Shown piece after piece: positions 15,451 to 24,341 of a stretch of 37,514 nucleotides of DNA (its first letter is position 1; the number at the start of each line of letters is the position of its first letter). Under the pieces are notes generated by a model. That model ran no database searches. It saw only the letters and a program-made list of their open reading frames with translations, and was not told where the DNA came from. Origin of the DNA: Oscillospiraceae bacterium (lineage in GTDB: Bacteria; Bacillota; Clostridia; Oscillospirales; Oscillospiraceae). Position numbers and translations under genes: made by a program. The stretch is from the NCBI GenBank assembly GCA_015067975.1, contig SVLK01000016.1, positions 1-37,514 of the forward strand. Direction: 5' to 3'.

Positions 15451-17844
15451 ATGAATTTAAGCAGAAAATGGCTCAATGAGTTTGTAAATGTAACAGCTGA
15501 TGACAGAACCTTCGCAGAGGCAATGACTCTGTCCGGCTCCAAGGTGGAAGTCACCGAAGATATGAGCGAATCCATCGAAAATGTGGTGGTTGGCAAAATC
15601 CTATCTCTGGCTCGCCACGAGAACAGCGACCACATGTGGGTCTGCATGGTGGACGTGGGCGGTGAAGCCCCTGTACAGATCGTCACCGGTGCCCAGAACG
15701 TCAAAGAAGGCGATCTGGTCCCCGTGGCTAAGGACGGCTCTAAGCTGCCCGGCGGCGTGGAGATCCACAGCGGCCAGCTGCGCGGCGTTCTGTCCGACGG
15801 TATGCTCTGTTCTTTCAAGGAGTTGGGTCTGGACCAGCGCGACTTCCCCACCGCTTATGAAAACGGCATCTGGATTCTCAGCGATGATGAGGAACTGACG
15901 GGTCTGGAGATTGGTCAGGACATTTGCTCTGCCGTGGGTCTGGACGACCATGTGGTGGAGTTTGAGATCACCCCCAACCGCCCCGACTGCCTGAGTGTCA
16001 TCGGTCTGGCCCGTGAAGCCAGCGCCACTTTCGACGCTCCCCTGACGCTGCACGAGCCTGTGGTCAAGGCCGGTGCCGATGGCAACCTTTTCGAGCTTCT
16101 GGATGTGGAAACGCCGGACGCCGATCTGGTGCCCCGTTACACCGCCCGTATGGTCCGCAATGTGAAGATTGCCCCCTCCCCCAAGTGGATGCGTGAGCGT
16201 CTGCGCGCTATGGGCGTGCGTCCCATCAACAACATTGTAGATATTACCAACTATGTGATGATGGAATACGGTCAGCCCATGCACGCCTTTGACTACCGTT
16301 ACGTCAACGGCGGCAAAATCATCGTGCGCCGCGCTGCCGACGGCGAAGAGCTGACCACGCTGGACGGCAACATTCGCAAGCTGAATGCCAATCATTTGGT
16401 CATCGCCGACGCCGACCGTGCCGTAGGTCTGGCCGGTATCATGGGCGGTATGAACAGCGAAATCGTGGAAGATACCGTGGACGTGGTGTTCGAGTCTGCC
16501 TGCTTTGACGGCACCTGCATCCGCAAAGGTGCCCTGGCGCTGGGTATGCGTACCGAAGCTTCCGCCAAATTCGAAAAGGGCCTCGATCCCATGAACACTC
16601 TGCCCGCTGTGAACCGCGCCTGCGAACTGGTTGAAATGCTGGGTGCCGGTGAAGTGCTGGACGGTGTCATCGACGTGCTGAACTTCGTACCTCAGCCCAC
16701 CGTGCTGCAGCTGCGCCCCGACAAGGTCAATGCCCTGCTGGGTACCGACGTATCCGTGGAAGAGATGCAGACTATCCTGAAGAAACTGGGCTTCGGCGTA
16801 GACGGCGAAACCATCACAGTTCCATCCTGGCGCGCTGACGTGGTGCATTACTCCGATCTGGCCGAGGAAGTGGCCCGCTTCCACGGCTACAACAACATCC
16901 CCTGCACGCTGGTACGTGGTGAGACCACCCGCGGCGGCTACAATGCCGAGCAGCTGATGGAGCAGCAGCTGGGTGCCATCTGCCGCAGCGTAGGTTATGA
17001 TGAGATCATCACTTATTCTTTCATCTCCCCCACCTATTACGACAAGATCCGTTGGGCCGCCGACGATGCACGCCGCGAGAGTTTCAAGATCCTCAACCCG
17101 CTGGGCGAGGACACCTCCATCATGCGTACCACCTCTCTGCCCTCCATGCTGGAGATCCTCAGCCGCAACTACAATTACCGCAATAAGGAAGTTCGCCTGT
17201 ACGAGATGGCCCGCACCTACGCATTGGGCGGCAAGGATGGCCTCGCTATTGAGCGCAAGGTGCTGACGCTGGGCGCTTTCGGTGATACTGATTTCTTCGC
17301 CATGAAGGGCATGGTGGAAGTGATCCTCGATACCCTGCGCGCCGAGGGTGTCCGCTTCGAAGCCTGCCGCGACAATCCTTCCTATCACCCCGGCCGCTGC
17401 GCCAAGGTGTATGCCGGTGAGATCTGCATCGGTGTCCTGGGCCAGATTCATCCTCTGGTGGCACAGAACTACGATGCTGACACGGAGCTTTACTGCGCTG
17501 AGCTGGCTTTGGAAGCACTGATGGCTGCCGAGGGCGGCGATCCCGTCTATACTCCCCTGCCCAAGTTCCCCGCCGTTACCCGCGATATCGCTGTAGTGTG
17601 CAAGAACGAAGTCACCGTAGGCCAGTTGACCGACTGCATCCGTCGCGGTGCCAAGGGTCTGCTGAAGAACGCCGCTCTGTTCGATATTTATCAGGGTACC
17701 GGTATCCCCGCAGGACATAAGTCCGTGGCCTTCAACCTGACACTGCGTAACGATGAGCGCAGCATCACCGGTGAAGAGGCCGACGAGGATATCCGCAGCA
17801 TCCTTGCTCTGCTGGAGAGCGAGCTGGGCGCCGTTCTGCGCTGA
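15451..17844 (+). CDS. pheT: Phenylalanine--tRNA ligase beta subunit
   Basis: The 797-residue beta chain supplies tRNA binding and editing. Domain order is normal: N-terminal core (NLSRKWLNEFV), EMAP/Myf-type tRNA-binding domain (residues 40-150), B3/B4 editing domain (roughly 200-380), B5 domain (about 405-475), the catalytic-like core, and the C-terminal FDX-ACB anticodon-binding domain (from about 705). AGGAGG precedes the ATG by 8 bases. It is cotranscribed with pheS under the T-box. Confidence 0.97.
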   Translation: MNLSRKWLNEFVNVTADDRTFAEAMTLSGSKVEVTEDMSESIENVVVGKILSLARHENSDHMWVCMVDVGGEAPVQIVTGAQNVKEGDLVPVAKDGSKLPGGVEIHSGQLRGVLSDGMLCSFKELGLDQRDFPTAYENGIWILSDDEELTGLEIGQDICSAVGLDDHVVEFEITPNRPDCLSVIGLAREASATFDAPLTLHEPVVKAGADGNLFELLDVETPDADLVPRYTARMVRNVKIAPSPKWMRERLRAMGVRPINNIVDITNYVMMEYGQPMHAFDYRYVNGGKIIVRRAADGEELTTLDGNIRKLNANHLVIADADRAVGLAGIMGGMNSEIVEDTVDVVFESACFDGTCIRKGALALGMRTEASAKFEKGLDPMNTLPAVNRACELVEMLGAGEVLDGVIDVLNFVPQPTVLQLRPDKVNALLGTDVSVEEMQTILKKLGFGVDGETITVPSWRADVVHYSDLAEEVARFHGYNNIPCTLVRGETTRGGYNAEQLMEQQLGAICRSVGYDEIITYSFISPTYYDKIRWAADDARRESFKILNPLGEDTSIMRTTSLPSMLEILSRNYNYRNKEVRLYEMARTYALGGKDGLAIERKVLTLGAFGDTDFFAMKGMVEVILDTLRAEGVRFEACRDNPSYHPGRCAKVYAGEICIGVLGQIHPLVAQNYDADTELYCAELALEALMAAEGGDPVYTPLPKFPAVTRDIAVVCKNEVTVGQLTDCIRRGAKGLLKNAALFDIYQGTGIPAGHKSVAFNLTLRNDERSITGEEADEDIRSILALLESELGAVLR

Positions 17845-17862
17845 TTTTCCCTAACTGCCCTC

Positions 17863-17891
17863 TTTACAGAAAGGAAAAAACAGGTTATACT
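17863..17891 (+). promoter_or_regulatory. Promoter of ireB
   Basis: TTTACA (17863-17868), a 17-bp spacer and TATACT (17886-17891), giving a leader of about 29 nt before ireB. Confidence 0.8.
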
Positions 17892-17926
17892 TGTGTGTAA
17901 TCTTACAAGGAAGGTGGTATGCCCGT

Positions 17927-18172
17927 ATGGATGATTTTACCCGTAAGTTCAACGCTGCCGAAGACAAGGACGAACAGATCCATCACATTCTGGTCTCCGT
18001 GTATGAAGCGCTGAAGGAAAAGGGCTACGACCCTATCAACCAGATCGTGGGATATATCCTCTCCGAGGATCCCACCTACATCACCAACTATAAGAGCGCC
18101 CGCACGCTGATCTGCAAGATCGACCGCGACGAGCTGCTGCAGGTGTTGGTGCGCCACTATTTGGGTCTGTAA
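17927..18172 (+). CDS. ireB: IreB family regulatory phosphoprotein (UPF0297)
   Basis: IreB is a small target of the Ser/Thr kinase IreK/PrkC-type pathway, known from Enterococcus for its effect on cephalosporin resistance. The 81-residue protein has the conserved block [29 protein letters not shown]. The start is placed at ATG 17927 (MDDFTRKF), which matches the family N-terminus and is spaced from AAGGTGG. A second ATG out of frame at 17919 is ignored. It is monocistronic between its own promoter and a terminator, although this family often sits with ruvX/yqgF. Confidence 0.93.
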   Translation: MDDFTRKFNAAEDKDEQIHHILVSVYEALKEKGYDPINQIVGYILSEDPTYITNYKSARTLICKIDRDELLQVLVRHYLGL

Positions 18173-18190
18173 AGAGTCTGTATGCACTTG

Positions 18191-18227
18191 AAAACGGCTG
18201 TGAGCAAAACGCTCACAGCCGTTTTTT
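18191..18227 (+). terminator. Terminator of ireB
   Basis: Perfect stem (AACGGCTGTGAGC type arms with a 5-nt loop) followed by six Ts. Confidence 0.92.
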
Positions 18228-18247
18228 GTCGATTTGCAAGGCGGGGT

Positions 18248-18276
18248 TTGACACCGCCGCCGCCTTGTGCTACAAT
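18248..18276 (+). promoter_or_regulatory. Promoter of the 98-residue unknown gene
   Basis: TTGACA (18248-18253), 17-bp GC-rich spacer and TACAAT (18271-18276), close to consensus. Confidence 0.85.
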
Positions 18277-18308
18277 TCTTTTAATAATGCATATAAAGGA
18301 GCAAAACT

Positions 18309-18605
18309 ATGGCAGATGTGAAGAAAGGCGAAGGTCTGGTTTATAGAAACCGTCCTCTGCGCCGCATTGATAACCTGATCTACTACGGCAGCATGGCCGA
18401 CAAATACATTGTGATGTTCCAGATCCTGGAGACCCGCAAAGAGCAGGATATGGACGTGGCTAAACGCGTATCCGTGCAGCTGCAGCTGACCGACCCCTCC
18501 ATCAAATCCCGCGACCGCGTGGTTAAGAAGTCGGAGAAGGATAGCCTGTATGCTGCCATGGACGTGGGCGCCATTTGGCTGGAGCGTGCACTCTCCGGCA
18601 AGTAA
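18309..18605 (+). CDS. Conserved-looking hypothetical protein, 98 residues
   Basis: I do not recognise this protein. It is soluble, slightly basic, with no signal peptide, membrane segment or cysteine pair. Residues 1-65 look beta-rich, with alternating hydrophobic strands such as DKYIVMFQILETR and RVSVQLQLTD, followed by a C-terminal helix (residues 80-96, SLYAAMDVGAIWLERAL). The gene has its own near-consensus promoter, an AAAGGAG ribosome binding site and its own terminator, and its codon choice resembles the highly expressed genes nearby. It is therefore a real, probably abundant, single-gene unit of unknown role. Confidence 0.8.
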   Translation: MADVKKGEGLVYRNRPLRRIDNLIYYGSMADKYIVMFQILETRKEQDMDVAKRVSVQLQLTDPSIKSRDRVVKKSEKDSLYAAMDVGAIWLERALSGK

Positions 18606-18619
18606 GCCGATTAGATCAA

Positions 18620-18651
18620 AAACGGAGATGCGTGACATCTCCGTTTTTTTA
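18620..18651 (+). terminator. Terminator of the 98-residue gene
   Basis: Stem 18624-18631 with 18637-18644, extended by A-T pairs, and a T run directly after. Confidence 0.9.
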
Positions 18652-18657
18652 TGCCTA

Positions 18658-18685
18658 TGGACAGCGACGGAAAAAGTGTTATAAT
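18658..18685 (+). promoter_or_regulatory. Promoter of the ion transporter gene
   Basis: TGGACA (18658-18663), 16-bp spacer and TATAAT (18680-18685), directly behind the preceding terminator. Confidence 0.75.
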
Positions 18686-18722
18686 GACAAATCGAACCAA
18701 AACCCAAGGAGGCTGCGTTCCC

Positions 18723-19823
18723 ATGCGCTTTACCGCTTTTTTGAAAAAACATGCCGTGCTGCTGATCGCTATGCTGGCCGCTGCGGTCACCGTGGCATTT
18801 GTCCCGCTGGACCGCGAATATCTCGGCTATTACGATGTAAAAACATTGACCTGTCTGTTCTGTGTTCTGGCAGTAGTACAAGCTTTCGCCAACATCGACT
18901 TGTTCTACATTCTGGCCCGCAAAGTCGTACAGTATTTCCGCAACACCCGTCTTGCGGTGCTGGCTCTGGTGTGGATCACCGCCATCGGCTCCATGTTCCT
19001 TACCAACGACACAGCACTACTGACCTTTTTGCCGCTGAGCTACTTTGTTCTGCACAGCACAAAGCAGGATAAGTATCTGGCACTGACCTTTGTGCTGCAA
19101 AACTGCGCAGCCAATCTGGGCGGTATGCTGACCCCCTTCGGTAATCCGCAGAATCTCTACCTTTACACAAAATTTTCCGTGGAAGGCGGCGAATTTCTCT
19201 CCATTATGCTGCCGCCGTTTCTTATTTCTTCTGTACTGTTCAGCGCTTGCTGTCTGCTCATCAAGCCAGAGCCGCTGACCGTACCGGAGGCCGCTGTCAA
19301 AACCGACACCAAGCGCGCTGTCATCTACGCAGCACTGTTCCTGCTTGCGCTGGCCGTGGTACTGCGATTTATCCACTTCGCCATAGGACTTATTGTGATT
19401 CCTGCCGTTCTTCTGCTCACTGACCGCAAAGCGTTGCGTCAAGTGGATTACGGCCTGCTATTAACGTTTGCAGCCTTCTTCACTTTTTCCGGTAACATGG
19501 CTCGCATTGAAGCAGTGCAAAATCTGTTTTCCGCTCTTCTGCAGCGCGATACACTGATCGTCAGTGCCCTTTTAAGCCAGATCATCAGCAACGTCCCTGC
19601 CGCCATTTTGCTCAGTCAGTTCACTGACAACTATGCTGCGCTGCTGCAAGGCGTGAATGTAGGCGGTGCCGGCACACTGATCGCCTCACTGGCCAGTTTG
19701 ATCACCTATCAGCAGTTTGTGCGCTATGCGCCTCGCGAGGGCGGGAAGTTTTTGAAGATCTTCTCTGTCATCAACGTTGCATTTCTTGTTATTCTGCTGG
19801 CAGCTATGAAGCTCCTGGGTTAA
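18723..19823 (+). CDS. ArsB/NhaD (YbiR-like) superfamily ion transporter
   Basis: The 366-residue protein is an integral membrane transporter with about ten hydrophobic segments. Family signatures are the TNDTALLTFLPL segment (residues 94-105) and GNPQNL (140-145), typical of the ArsB/NhaD/citrate-type anion permease group. The substrate is unknown; the sequence does not separate arsenite, sodium or carboxylate transport. It is shorter than full ArsB (about 420-430 residues). The start at 18723 follows AAGGAGG by ten bases. It is monocistronic, between its own promoter and a bidirectional terminator. Confidence 0.85.
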   Translation: MRFTAFLKKHAVLLIAMLAAAVTVAFVPLDREYLGYYDVKTLTCLFCVLAVVQAFANIDLFYILARKVVQYFRNTRLAVLALVWITAIGSMFLTNDTALLTFLPLSYFVLHSTKQDKYLALTFVLQNCAANLGGMLTPFGNPQNLYLYTKFSVEGGEFLSIMLPPFLISSVLFSACCLLIKPEPLTVPEAAVKTDTKRAVIYAALFLLALAVVLRFIHFAIGLIVIPAVLLLTDRKALRQVDYGLLLTFAAFFTFSGNMARIEAVQNLFSALLQRDTLIVSALLSQIISNVPAAILLSQFTDNYAALLQGVNVGGAGTLIASLASLITYQQFVRYAPREGGKFLKIFSVINVAFLVILLAAMKLLG

Positions 19824-19832
19824 GACATACAA

Positions 19833-19860
19833 AAAGACCGCATCTTGCGATGCGGTCTTT
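19833..19860. terminator. Bidirectional terminator between transporter and folD
   Basis: A perfect 12-bp stem (19833-19844 with 19849-19860, 4-nt loop) with A/T ends serves both converging genes. Confidence 0.9.
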
Positions 19861-19865
19861 CCTTT

Positions 19866-20711
19866 TCACTTGCTCTGCCGATATTTGGCAGCGGTTAATG
19901 TATTGGCCATCAGCATAGCACGGGTCATGGGTCCCACTCCACCGGGCACCGGCGTGATGTACGAAGCCTTTTCTGCCACGGCAGTATAATCCACATCACC
20001 GCAGAGTTTTCCCGCAGCATTGCGGTTCATCGCCACATCAATGACCACGGCGCCTTCTTTGACCATGTCGGCGGTGATCAGGTTCTCTTTACCTACGGCA
20101 GCCACCAGAATATCGGCGCGTAGGCACTCTGCCTTCAGGTCGGGCGTGCGGCTGTGGCAGACAGTAACGGTGGCATTTTGCTGCAGCAGCAGCAACGCCA
20201 TGGGCTTGCCCACGATATTGCTGCGGCCTACCACCACACAGTGCTTGCCGGCAGGGTCGATCCCCTGCTCGCGCAGCAGTTCCACAATACCGCCGGGGGT
20301 GCAGGGCAAATAGCGTGCATCACCTCGCAGTATCTTTCCCATATTCTCAGGGTGGAACGCATCTACATCCTTGTCCGGCGAAATGGCTTCCAGCACCGGT
20401 GTCTGGGGCAGATGGGCAGGCAGCGGTAGCTGGCACAAAATGCCGTCCACGTCATCCCGTCCGTTTAATTCCTCCACCAAAGTCAGCAACTGCTCCAAAG
20501 AGGTATCCGCAGGCAGATGGTAGTCAAAGCAGGCAATGCCGCAGTCGCTGCAGTCTTTCACTTTGTTGCGCACATAAACCTGCGATGCGCCGTTATCTCC
20601 CACAAGGATCACAGCCAAACCGGGCTGACGGGGCAGCTTTGCCGACTCAGCACGGATTTCCTCTTTCATCTTGGCCGCAAGCGCCTTGCCATCAAGAATT
20701 CCTGCACTCAT
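19866..20711 (-). CDS. folD: Bifunctional methylene-THF dehydrogenase/methenyl-THF cyclohydrolase
   Basis: FolD interconverts 5,10-methylene-THF, 5,10-methenyl-THF and 10-formyl-THF. The 281-residue protein has the catalytic lysine region VYVRNKVKDC (residues 45-54), the DGILCQLPLPAH motif, the DVDAFHPENMG block and the NADP-binding VVGRSNIVGKPMA segment, ending with the conserved TPVPGGVGPMT. Its ATG overlaps the lgt stop by four bases, and an AGGAGG lies inside lgt. It is the last gene of the M16-lgt-folD operon. Confidence 0.97.
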   Translation of the reverse strand: MSAGILDGKALAAKMKEEIRAESAKLPRQPGLAVILVGDNGASQVYVRNKVKDCSDCGIACFDYHLPADTSLEQLLTLVEELNGRDDVDGILCQLPLPAHLPQTPVLEAISPDKDVDAFHPENMGKILRGDARYLPCTPGGIVELLREQGIDPAGKHCVVVGRSNIVGKPMALLLLQQNATVTVCHSRTPDLKAECLRADILVAAVGKENLITADMVKEGAVVIDVAMNRNAAGKLCGDVDYTAVAEKASYITPVPGGVGPMTRAMLMANTLTAAKYRQSK

Positions 20712-21646
20712 GCCTGTTCCTCCTGTTCTGCTGTTTCGGCCTGTGCCTCTTCCTCTTTCAATTCTTGCGCAGCTTTCTGATATACGTACAGCTCCTCCCG
20801 CTGGTGGGGACGAACCTTCACGTTGTAAAACAGCAGCGCCAACGATACAACGATCATCACCAGCGACAGCGCCTGACTGACGCGAATCGGCTGACCAGCG
20901 ATGGTCCAGTTAAAGAGATACAGGCTGTCAGTACGCAGACCCTCGATCCAAAACCGTCCCACGCCGTACCACAGGAAATAGAAGCAGGTATTCTCACCGT
21001 CAAATCGACGAGCTTTGGACACGATAAAGAGGATCAGCAGCAAACCCACGACATTCCACAAACTCTCATACAGGAACGTAGGATGTACCTCTGCCACTCG
21101 GCCGGAAGTCAGTGTCAGCTGCATGCGCCAGGGCATGGTCGTTTCGCTGCCGAAAGCCTCGCGGTTCATGAAGTTGCCCCAGCGGCCAACAGCTTGACCG
21201 ATCAGCAATCCCATGACCACCAAATCCATCATCGCCCACAGCTTGAACTTACCGCGGCGGCTAAGGAAAAAGACCACCAGCACCACGGCAATGATGCCGC
21301 CATAAATAGCAAGGCCACCGTCCCAAATAGCGATAACCTCACGCAGGTCCAGCTTTCCCTCAGCGTTGCGGAAACTGTCCAGATAGAAAATCACATAGTA
21401 AAGACGGGCACCGATAACACCGCAGGGGATTCCCCAAAGCACACTGTCCAGCAGGTTATCCTCCGTAATGCCATATTTATGGCGCTGCTTCATACAGAAC
21501 CATACAGCGATCAGCAGGCCGGCTGCGATCAGGATTCCGTACCAGTAGATGCCGTTGCCGATGTCCAACGCTTTGGAACTGAGCGTAAATTCCCAATCCC
21601 CCAGCAAGCCGGGAAAACGGATGGGACTGTCAGTCATTGCACGCAT
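20708..21646 (-). CDS. lgt: Prolipoprotein diacylglyceryl transferase
   Basis: Lgt transfers diacylglycerol from phosphatidylglycerol to the lipobox cysteine of prolipoproteins at the membrane. The 312-residue protein has about seven membrane segments and the Lgt signature GRWGNFMNREAFG, plus GVIGARLYYVIF and DGGLAIYGGI. The frame is open far upstream, but the ATG at 21646 has an AAGGAGG site six bases before it. This start overlaps the end of the preceding peptidase gene by 17 bases. The C-terminal tail (last 25 residues) is unusually acidic and Glu/Gln-rich. Confidence 0.96.
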   Translation of the reverse strand: MRAMTDSPIRFPGLLGDWEFTLSSKALDIGNGIYWYGILIAAGLLIAVWFCMKQRHKYGITEDNLLDSVLWGIPCGVIGARLYYVIFYLDSFRNAEGKLDLREVIAIWDGGLAIYGGIIAVVLVVFFLSRRGKFKLWAMMDLVVMGLLIGQAVGRWGNFMNREAFGSETTMPWRMQLTLTSGRVAEVHPTFLYESLWNVVGLLLILFIVSKARRFDGENTCFYFLWYGVGRFWIEGLRTDSLYLFNWTIAGQPIRVSQALSLVMIVVSLALLFYNVKVRPHQREELYVYQKAAQELKEEEAQAETAEQEEQA

Positions 21647-22922
21647 ATTCTTCCTCCTTGGGTTCGATGACAGAGATAGCCATACGGCTCTCGCAGATGT
21701 TTTCACGGATAAAGTCCAGCAGGTCACGGGACGTAATTTCATCGTAGACCTCCGGGAAACGGAACGGATCGTATCCTTCAAAGCAGCCTTCCGCCGCAGA
21801 AACAGCAATAGCCTCAAAGGAATCGAGGGCCTTGAGTGCCGTACCGAAGTTGGCCCTGCGCAGACGCTGATAATAATCCTCGTCGATTCCTTCGCGCAGC
21901 AGACGCTGTGCTTCATCCAAAATCGCCTCTACCACAGCGCTGTGATCATTACTGTCGCCGCCGGCATAGACGTAAGCCGCGCCGGGCAAAATATCGTAGC
22001 TGCTGCCAAAGGTACTGTTGATCAATCCCTGTGCGTAAAGCTTCGCATACAGCGGGCTGGAATCACCCAGCAGCGCATCACAGGCCAGAGAACCGACAAT
22101 ATTTTGCCGCATGCGTTCCTCCCCTTCCGGCACCGGTGCACATTTAAATCCGGCCAAAAAGGTGGGCATGGCGATCTCCATCCGACTGCGCACCTCCTTT
22201 TGGAAGGGCAGCAGCGACTCTTCAGCGCCGTAATCACGTTCAATGCGCGGTGCACATTCATCGGGCAGGATCTCCTGCGCCAAACGCAGCACTTCCTGCT
22301 CATCCACATCGCCTACCACAGCCAAACACATATTGGATGGTGTATAGAAGGCCTTGTGGCAATCGTACAGGGTCTGGGCACTGATGTGGGAGATACTCTC
22401 CACACTGCCGGCCACCGACACGCGAGCGGGGCTGTTCTCATACAGCGCCTGCATCAGCTGCTTGTATACCTGCCACTCGGGATTATCCTCGATCATACCG
22501 ATCTCCTGACCAATGATCCCCTGTTCCTTGGCCACACTCTCCTCCGTAAAGTAAGGAACGGACACAAAGGAGAGCAAGATCTTCAGGTTCTCATAAAAAT
22601 GGTCGGTAGAGTCGAAATAGTACACAGTGATGGCATTGCTGGTAAAGGCATTGGGCTCGGCACCGTTCTGTGCCAATTCCTGCAATGCATTGCCCTCCGC
22701 CGTATCAAACATCTTGTGCTCGAGGAAATGGGCAATGCCGGCCGGTGTATCCAGCCACTGGCCACCCAGAGAAAAGCGCAGATCCATGCCGCCGTAGCGG
22801 GTAGCGAACAAAGCGTAACTGCGCTGGAAATCCTTGCGGGGCACGATGCTCACCTGCAGTCCGTTGGGCATGGTGCAGCGCAGCACCGTTTCACCAATGC
22901 GATGGTATACGGTCTTGTCCAT
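21630..22922 (-). CDS. M16-family zinc peptidase, active subunit (YmfH-like)
   Basis: The 430-residue protein is an M16 (pitrilysin-type) peptidase. The inverted zinc motif HFLEH (His65, Glu68, His69) is intact, and a downstream glutamate in the GIIGQEIGM block (about residue 140) is the expected third ligand. The two-domain M16 arrangement (about 200 residues each) is visible. It starts one base after the stop of the partner gene, with AAGGAGGAG before it. In Bacillus the homologous YmfF/YmfH pair lies near other housekeeping genes; the natural substrate is not well defined. Heterodimer formation is inference from the family and coupling. Confidence 0.9.
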   Translation of the reverse strand: MDKTVYHRIGETVLRCTMPNGLQVSIVPRKDFQRSYALFATRYGGMDLRFSLGGQWLDTPAGIAHFLEHKMFDTAEGNALQELAQNGAEPNAFTSNAITVYYFDSTDHFYENLKILLSFVSVPYFTEESVAKEQGIIGQEIGMIEDNPEWQVYKQLMQALYENSPARVSVAGSVESISHISAQTLYDCHKAFYTPSNMCLAVVGDVDEQEVLRLAQEILPDECAPRIERDYGAEESLLPFQKEVRSRMEIAMPTFLAGFKCAPVPEGEERMRQNIVGSLACDALLGDSSPLYAKLYAQGLINSTFGSSYDILPGAAYVYAGGDSNDHSAVVEAILDEAQRLLREGIDEDYYQRLRRANFGTALKALDSFEAIAVSAAEGCFEGYDPFRFPEVYDEITSRDLLDFIRENICESRMAISVIEPKEEEYACND

Positions 22923-22923
22923 C

Positions 22924-24186
22924 TCACTCCTCCTTCCCCTGCAGGAAATACACAGTATCCAATCGGATCGACTGGGCTGCGGCGCAAATGCGCTCCGGCG
23001 TCACTTCCTGCAGCTGACGTGCCAGTTCTTCCGGTGTTTCCCACTGGCCGGTAGCAATCTGGCCCAGATACCAGTTCTCCAGTGCGCGCTGACTATCGGG
23101 CAGTGCGCGCAGAGAGCTTAAAATTGTGTTGCGGGCACCGGGCAGTTCCCAGTCCTCCCACTGTCCCTGCTGCACCGCCTGCAGCTGGCGTAAAATCTCC
23201 TCCCGGGCACGGTCATAGTCCTTGGTCTCAATGCCGCTGGACACCGTAAGGATTCCCTTGGAACGGGCATACTGGCTGGACGCATAATAGCAAAGGGACA
23301 GCTTTTCACGCACATTCATGAAAAGCTTGGAGTTACTGTAACCACCGAACATCAGGTTGGCAAGGATCATGGCCGGTGCATCGGTACTCTCGCAGCGGAA
23401 GCCCATAGACAGTTTGCCTTGCGTCACATCCATCCGCTCGGTAATGATCCGCGGCTCGCTGGGAGCGGCAATGCGGCGGGGCAGTGGCAGTTCTTCCACA
23501 CGTCCGCGAGGCAATGCAGCAAAGGCGTGGAGCAGCGCATCAATAACACGCTCTTTCTCCGCGCTGCCGCAGTAGAACAGTTCCAGTCGGCTGGTAGACA
23601 TCAGGGTCTGACTGTGCTCGTACAGTTTACGGTTGTTGAGCTTACGGGCCGACTCCTCATCGCCCAAACGGCGCACACCGTAGGGTTCCCCGGCGCACAT
23701 CTCCTGCATCAAGCGCAGATCAGCCCATTCCCGCTTGTCGTTGCGTACAGCTCGGATATCATCAATGAGGTTTGCCTTTTCACTCTCCACATATTCACTG
23801 AGAAAACGGCCGTTGCGGGTCACCGGATCGAGCATCAGTTCACCCAGCAGTTCCGCCGCCGGCTCCAGCAGATGTTCGCCGCCGGGCACAAAGGCATCGT
23901 CGATCACGCTGGCCACAAAGCCGACGCACTGCGTTTCTCCTTTTTTACGTACAGTATCATCCATCTGCGCGCCGTACAGCCGGTCCATAGCGGCAGACAA
24001 CTGCACCATATCGGAACAGCGCATTGTGCCGCGATGCAATACCGCCGGCAGCAGCGCATTGGCGCTGGCCGTCTCGGTACATAACGGGGTAAGGAACTGG
24101 GCGCTAAGCGCACTGGTCTTAAATTTTTTGGCTCCCAGATAGGTCAGGTACACATCCTGCATGATCTGCGTCCGCTTTCGGTTCAT
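22924..24186 (-). CDS. M16-family peptidase-like partner without zinc motif (YmfF-like)
   Basis: The 420-residue protein has the M16 fold pattern, but the position of the zinc motif reads LHRGTMRCSDM, without HxxEH, so it should be catalytically inactive. Such inactive subunits pair with an active one, here the next gene. The family blocks SVIDDAFVPGG and ESEKANLIDDIRAVRNDKR are clear. The start at 24186 follows AGGAGG. It is the first gene of the M16-M16-lgt-folD operon. Confidence 0.9.
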   Translation of the reverse strand: MNRKRTQIMQDVYLTYLGAKKFKTSALSAQFLTPLCTETASANALLPAVLHRGTMRCSDMVQLSAAMDRLYGAQMDDTVRKKGETQCVGFVASVIDDAFVPGGEHLLEPAAELLGELMLDPVTRNGRFLSEYVESEKANLIDDIRAVRNDKREWADLRLMQEMCAGEPYGVRRLGDEESARKLNNRKLYEHSQTLMSTSRLELFYCGSAEKERVIDALLHAFAALPRGRVEELPLPRRIAAPSEPRIITERMDVTQGKLSMGFRCESTDAPAMILANLMFGGYSNSKLFMNVREKLSLCYYASSQYARSKGILTVSSGIETKDYDRAREEILRQLQAVQQGQWEDWELPGARNTILSSLRALPDSQRALENWYLGQIATGQWETPEELARQLQEVTPERICAAAQSIRLDTVYFLQGKEE

Positions 24187-24226
24187 CAGGCACTTCCTCC
24201 TGTCAGCTTATAACAATACAAATTAT

Positions 24227-24255
24227 ATTATATACCGATATTTCCGCAAAAGCAA
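24227..24255 (-). promoter_or_regulatory. Promoter of the M16-lgt-folD operon
   Basis: Minus strand TTGCTT (24250-24255), 17-bp spacer and TATAAT (24227-24232), about 40 bp before the first gene. Confidence 0.8.
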
Positions 24256-24280
24256 ACCTGTATTTATTTGAAAGAAAATC

Positions 24281-24310
24281 TTGCCATGAATTTACGTTTT
24301 GGTGTATGAT
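24281..24310 (+). promoter_or_regulatory. Promoter of niaR
   Basis: TTGCCA (24281-24286), 18-bp spacer and TATGAT (24305-24310), divergent from the peptidase operon promoter. Confidence 0.65.
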
Positions 24311-24321
24311 ATGTAAAGACA
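24311..24321 (+). promoter_or_regulatory. Candidate NiaR operator at the niaR promoter
   Basis: ATGTAAAGACA directly follows the -10 box. It matches 10 of 11 bases of ATGTCAAGACA at 24888-24898 in the next promoter. Autoregulation is inferred from this shared core and its position over the transcription start. Confidence 0.5.
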
Positions 24322-24341
24322 GTTATGGAAGGAGTCGTTTT

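Noticed and set aside
15601-17718. Open frame of about 705 codons on the minus strand opposite pheT
   Set aside because: It is the reverse of a clearly coding, conserved gene; GC-rich biased codons leave long open antisense frames, and it has no ribosome binding site or family signature.
21647-21916. N-terminal extension of lgt by about 90 residues
   Set aside because: It runs inside the conserved end of the M16 peptidase gene, and the ATG at 21646 has a perfect ribosome binding site.
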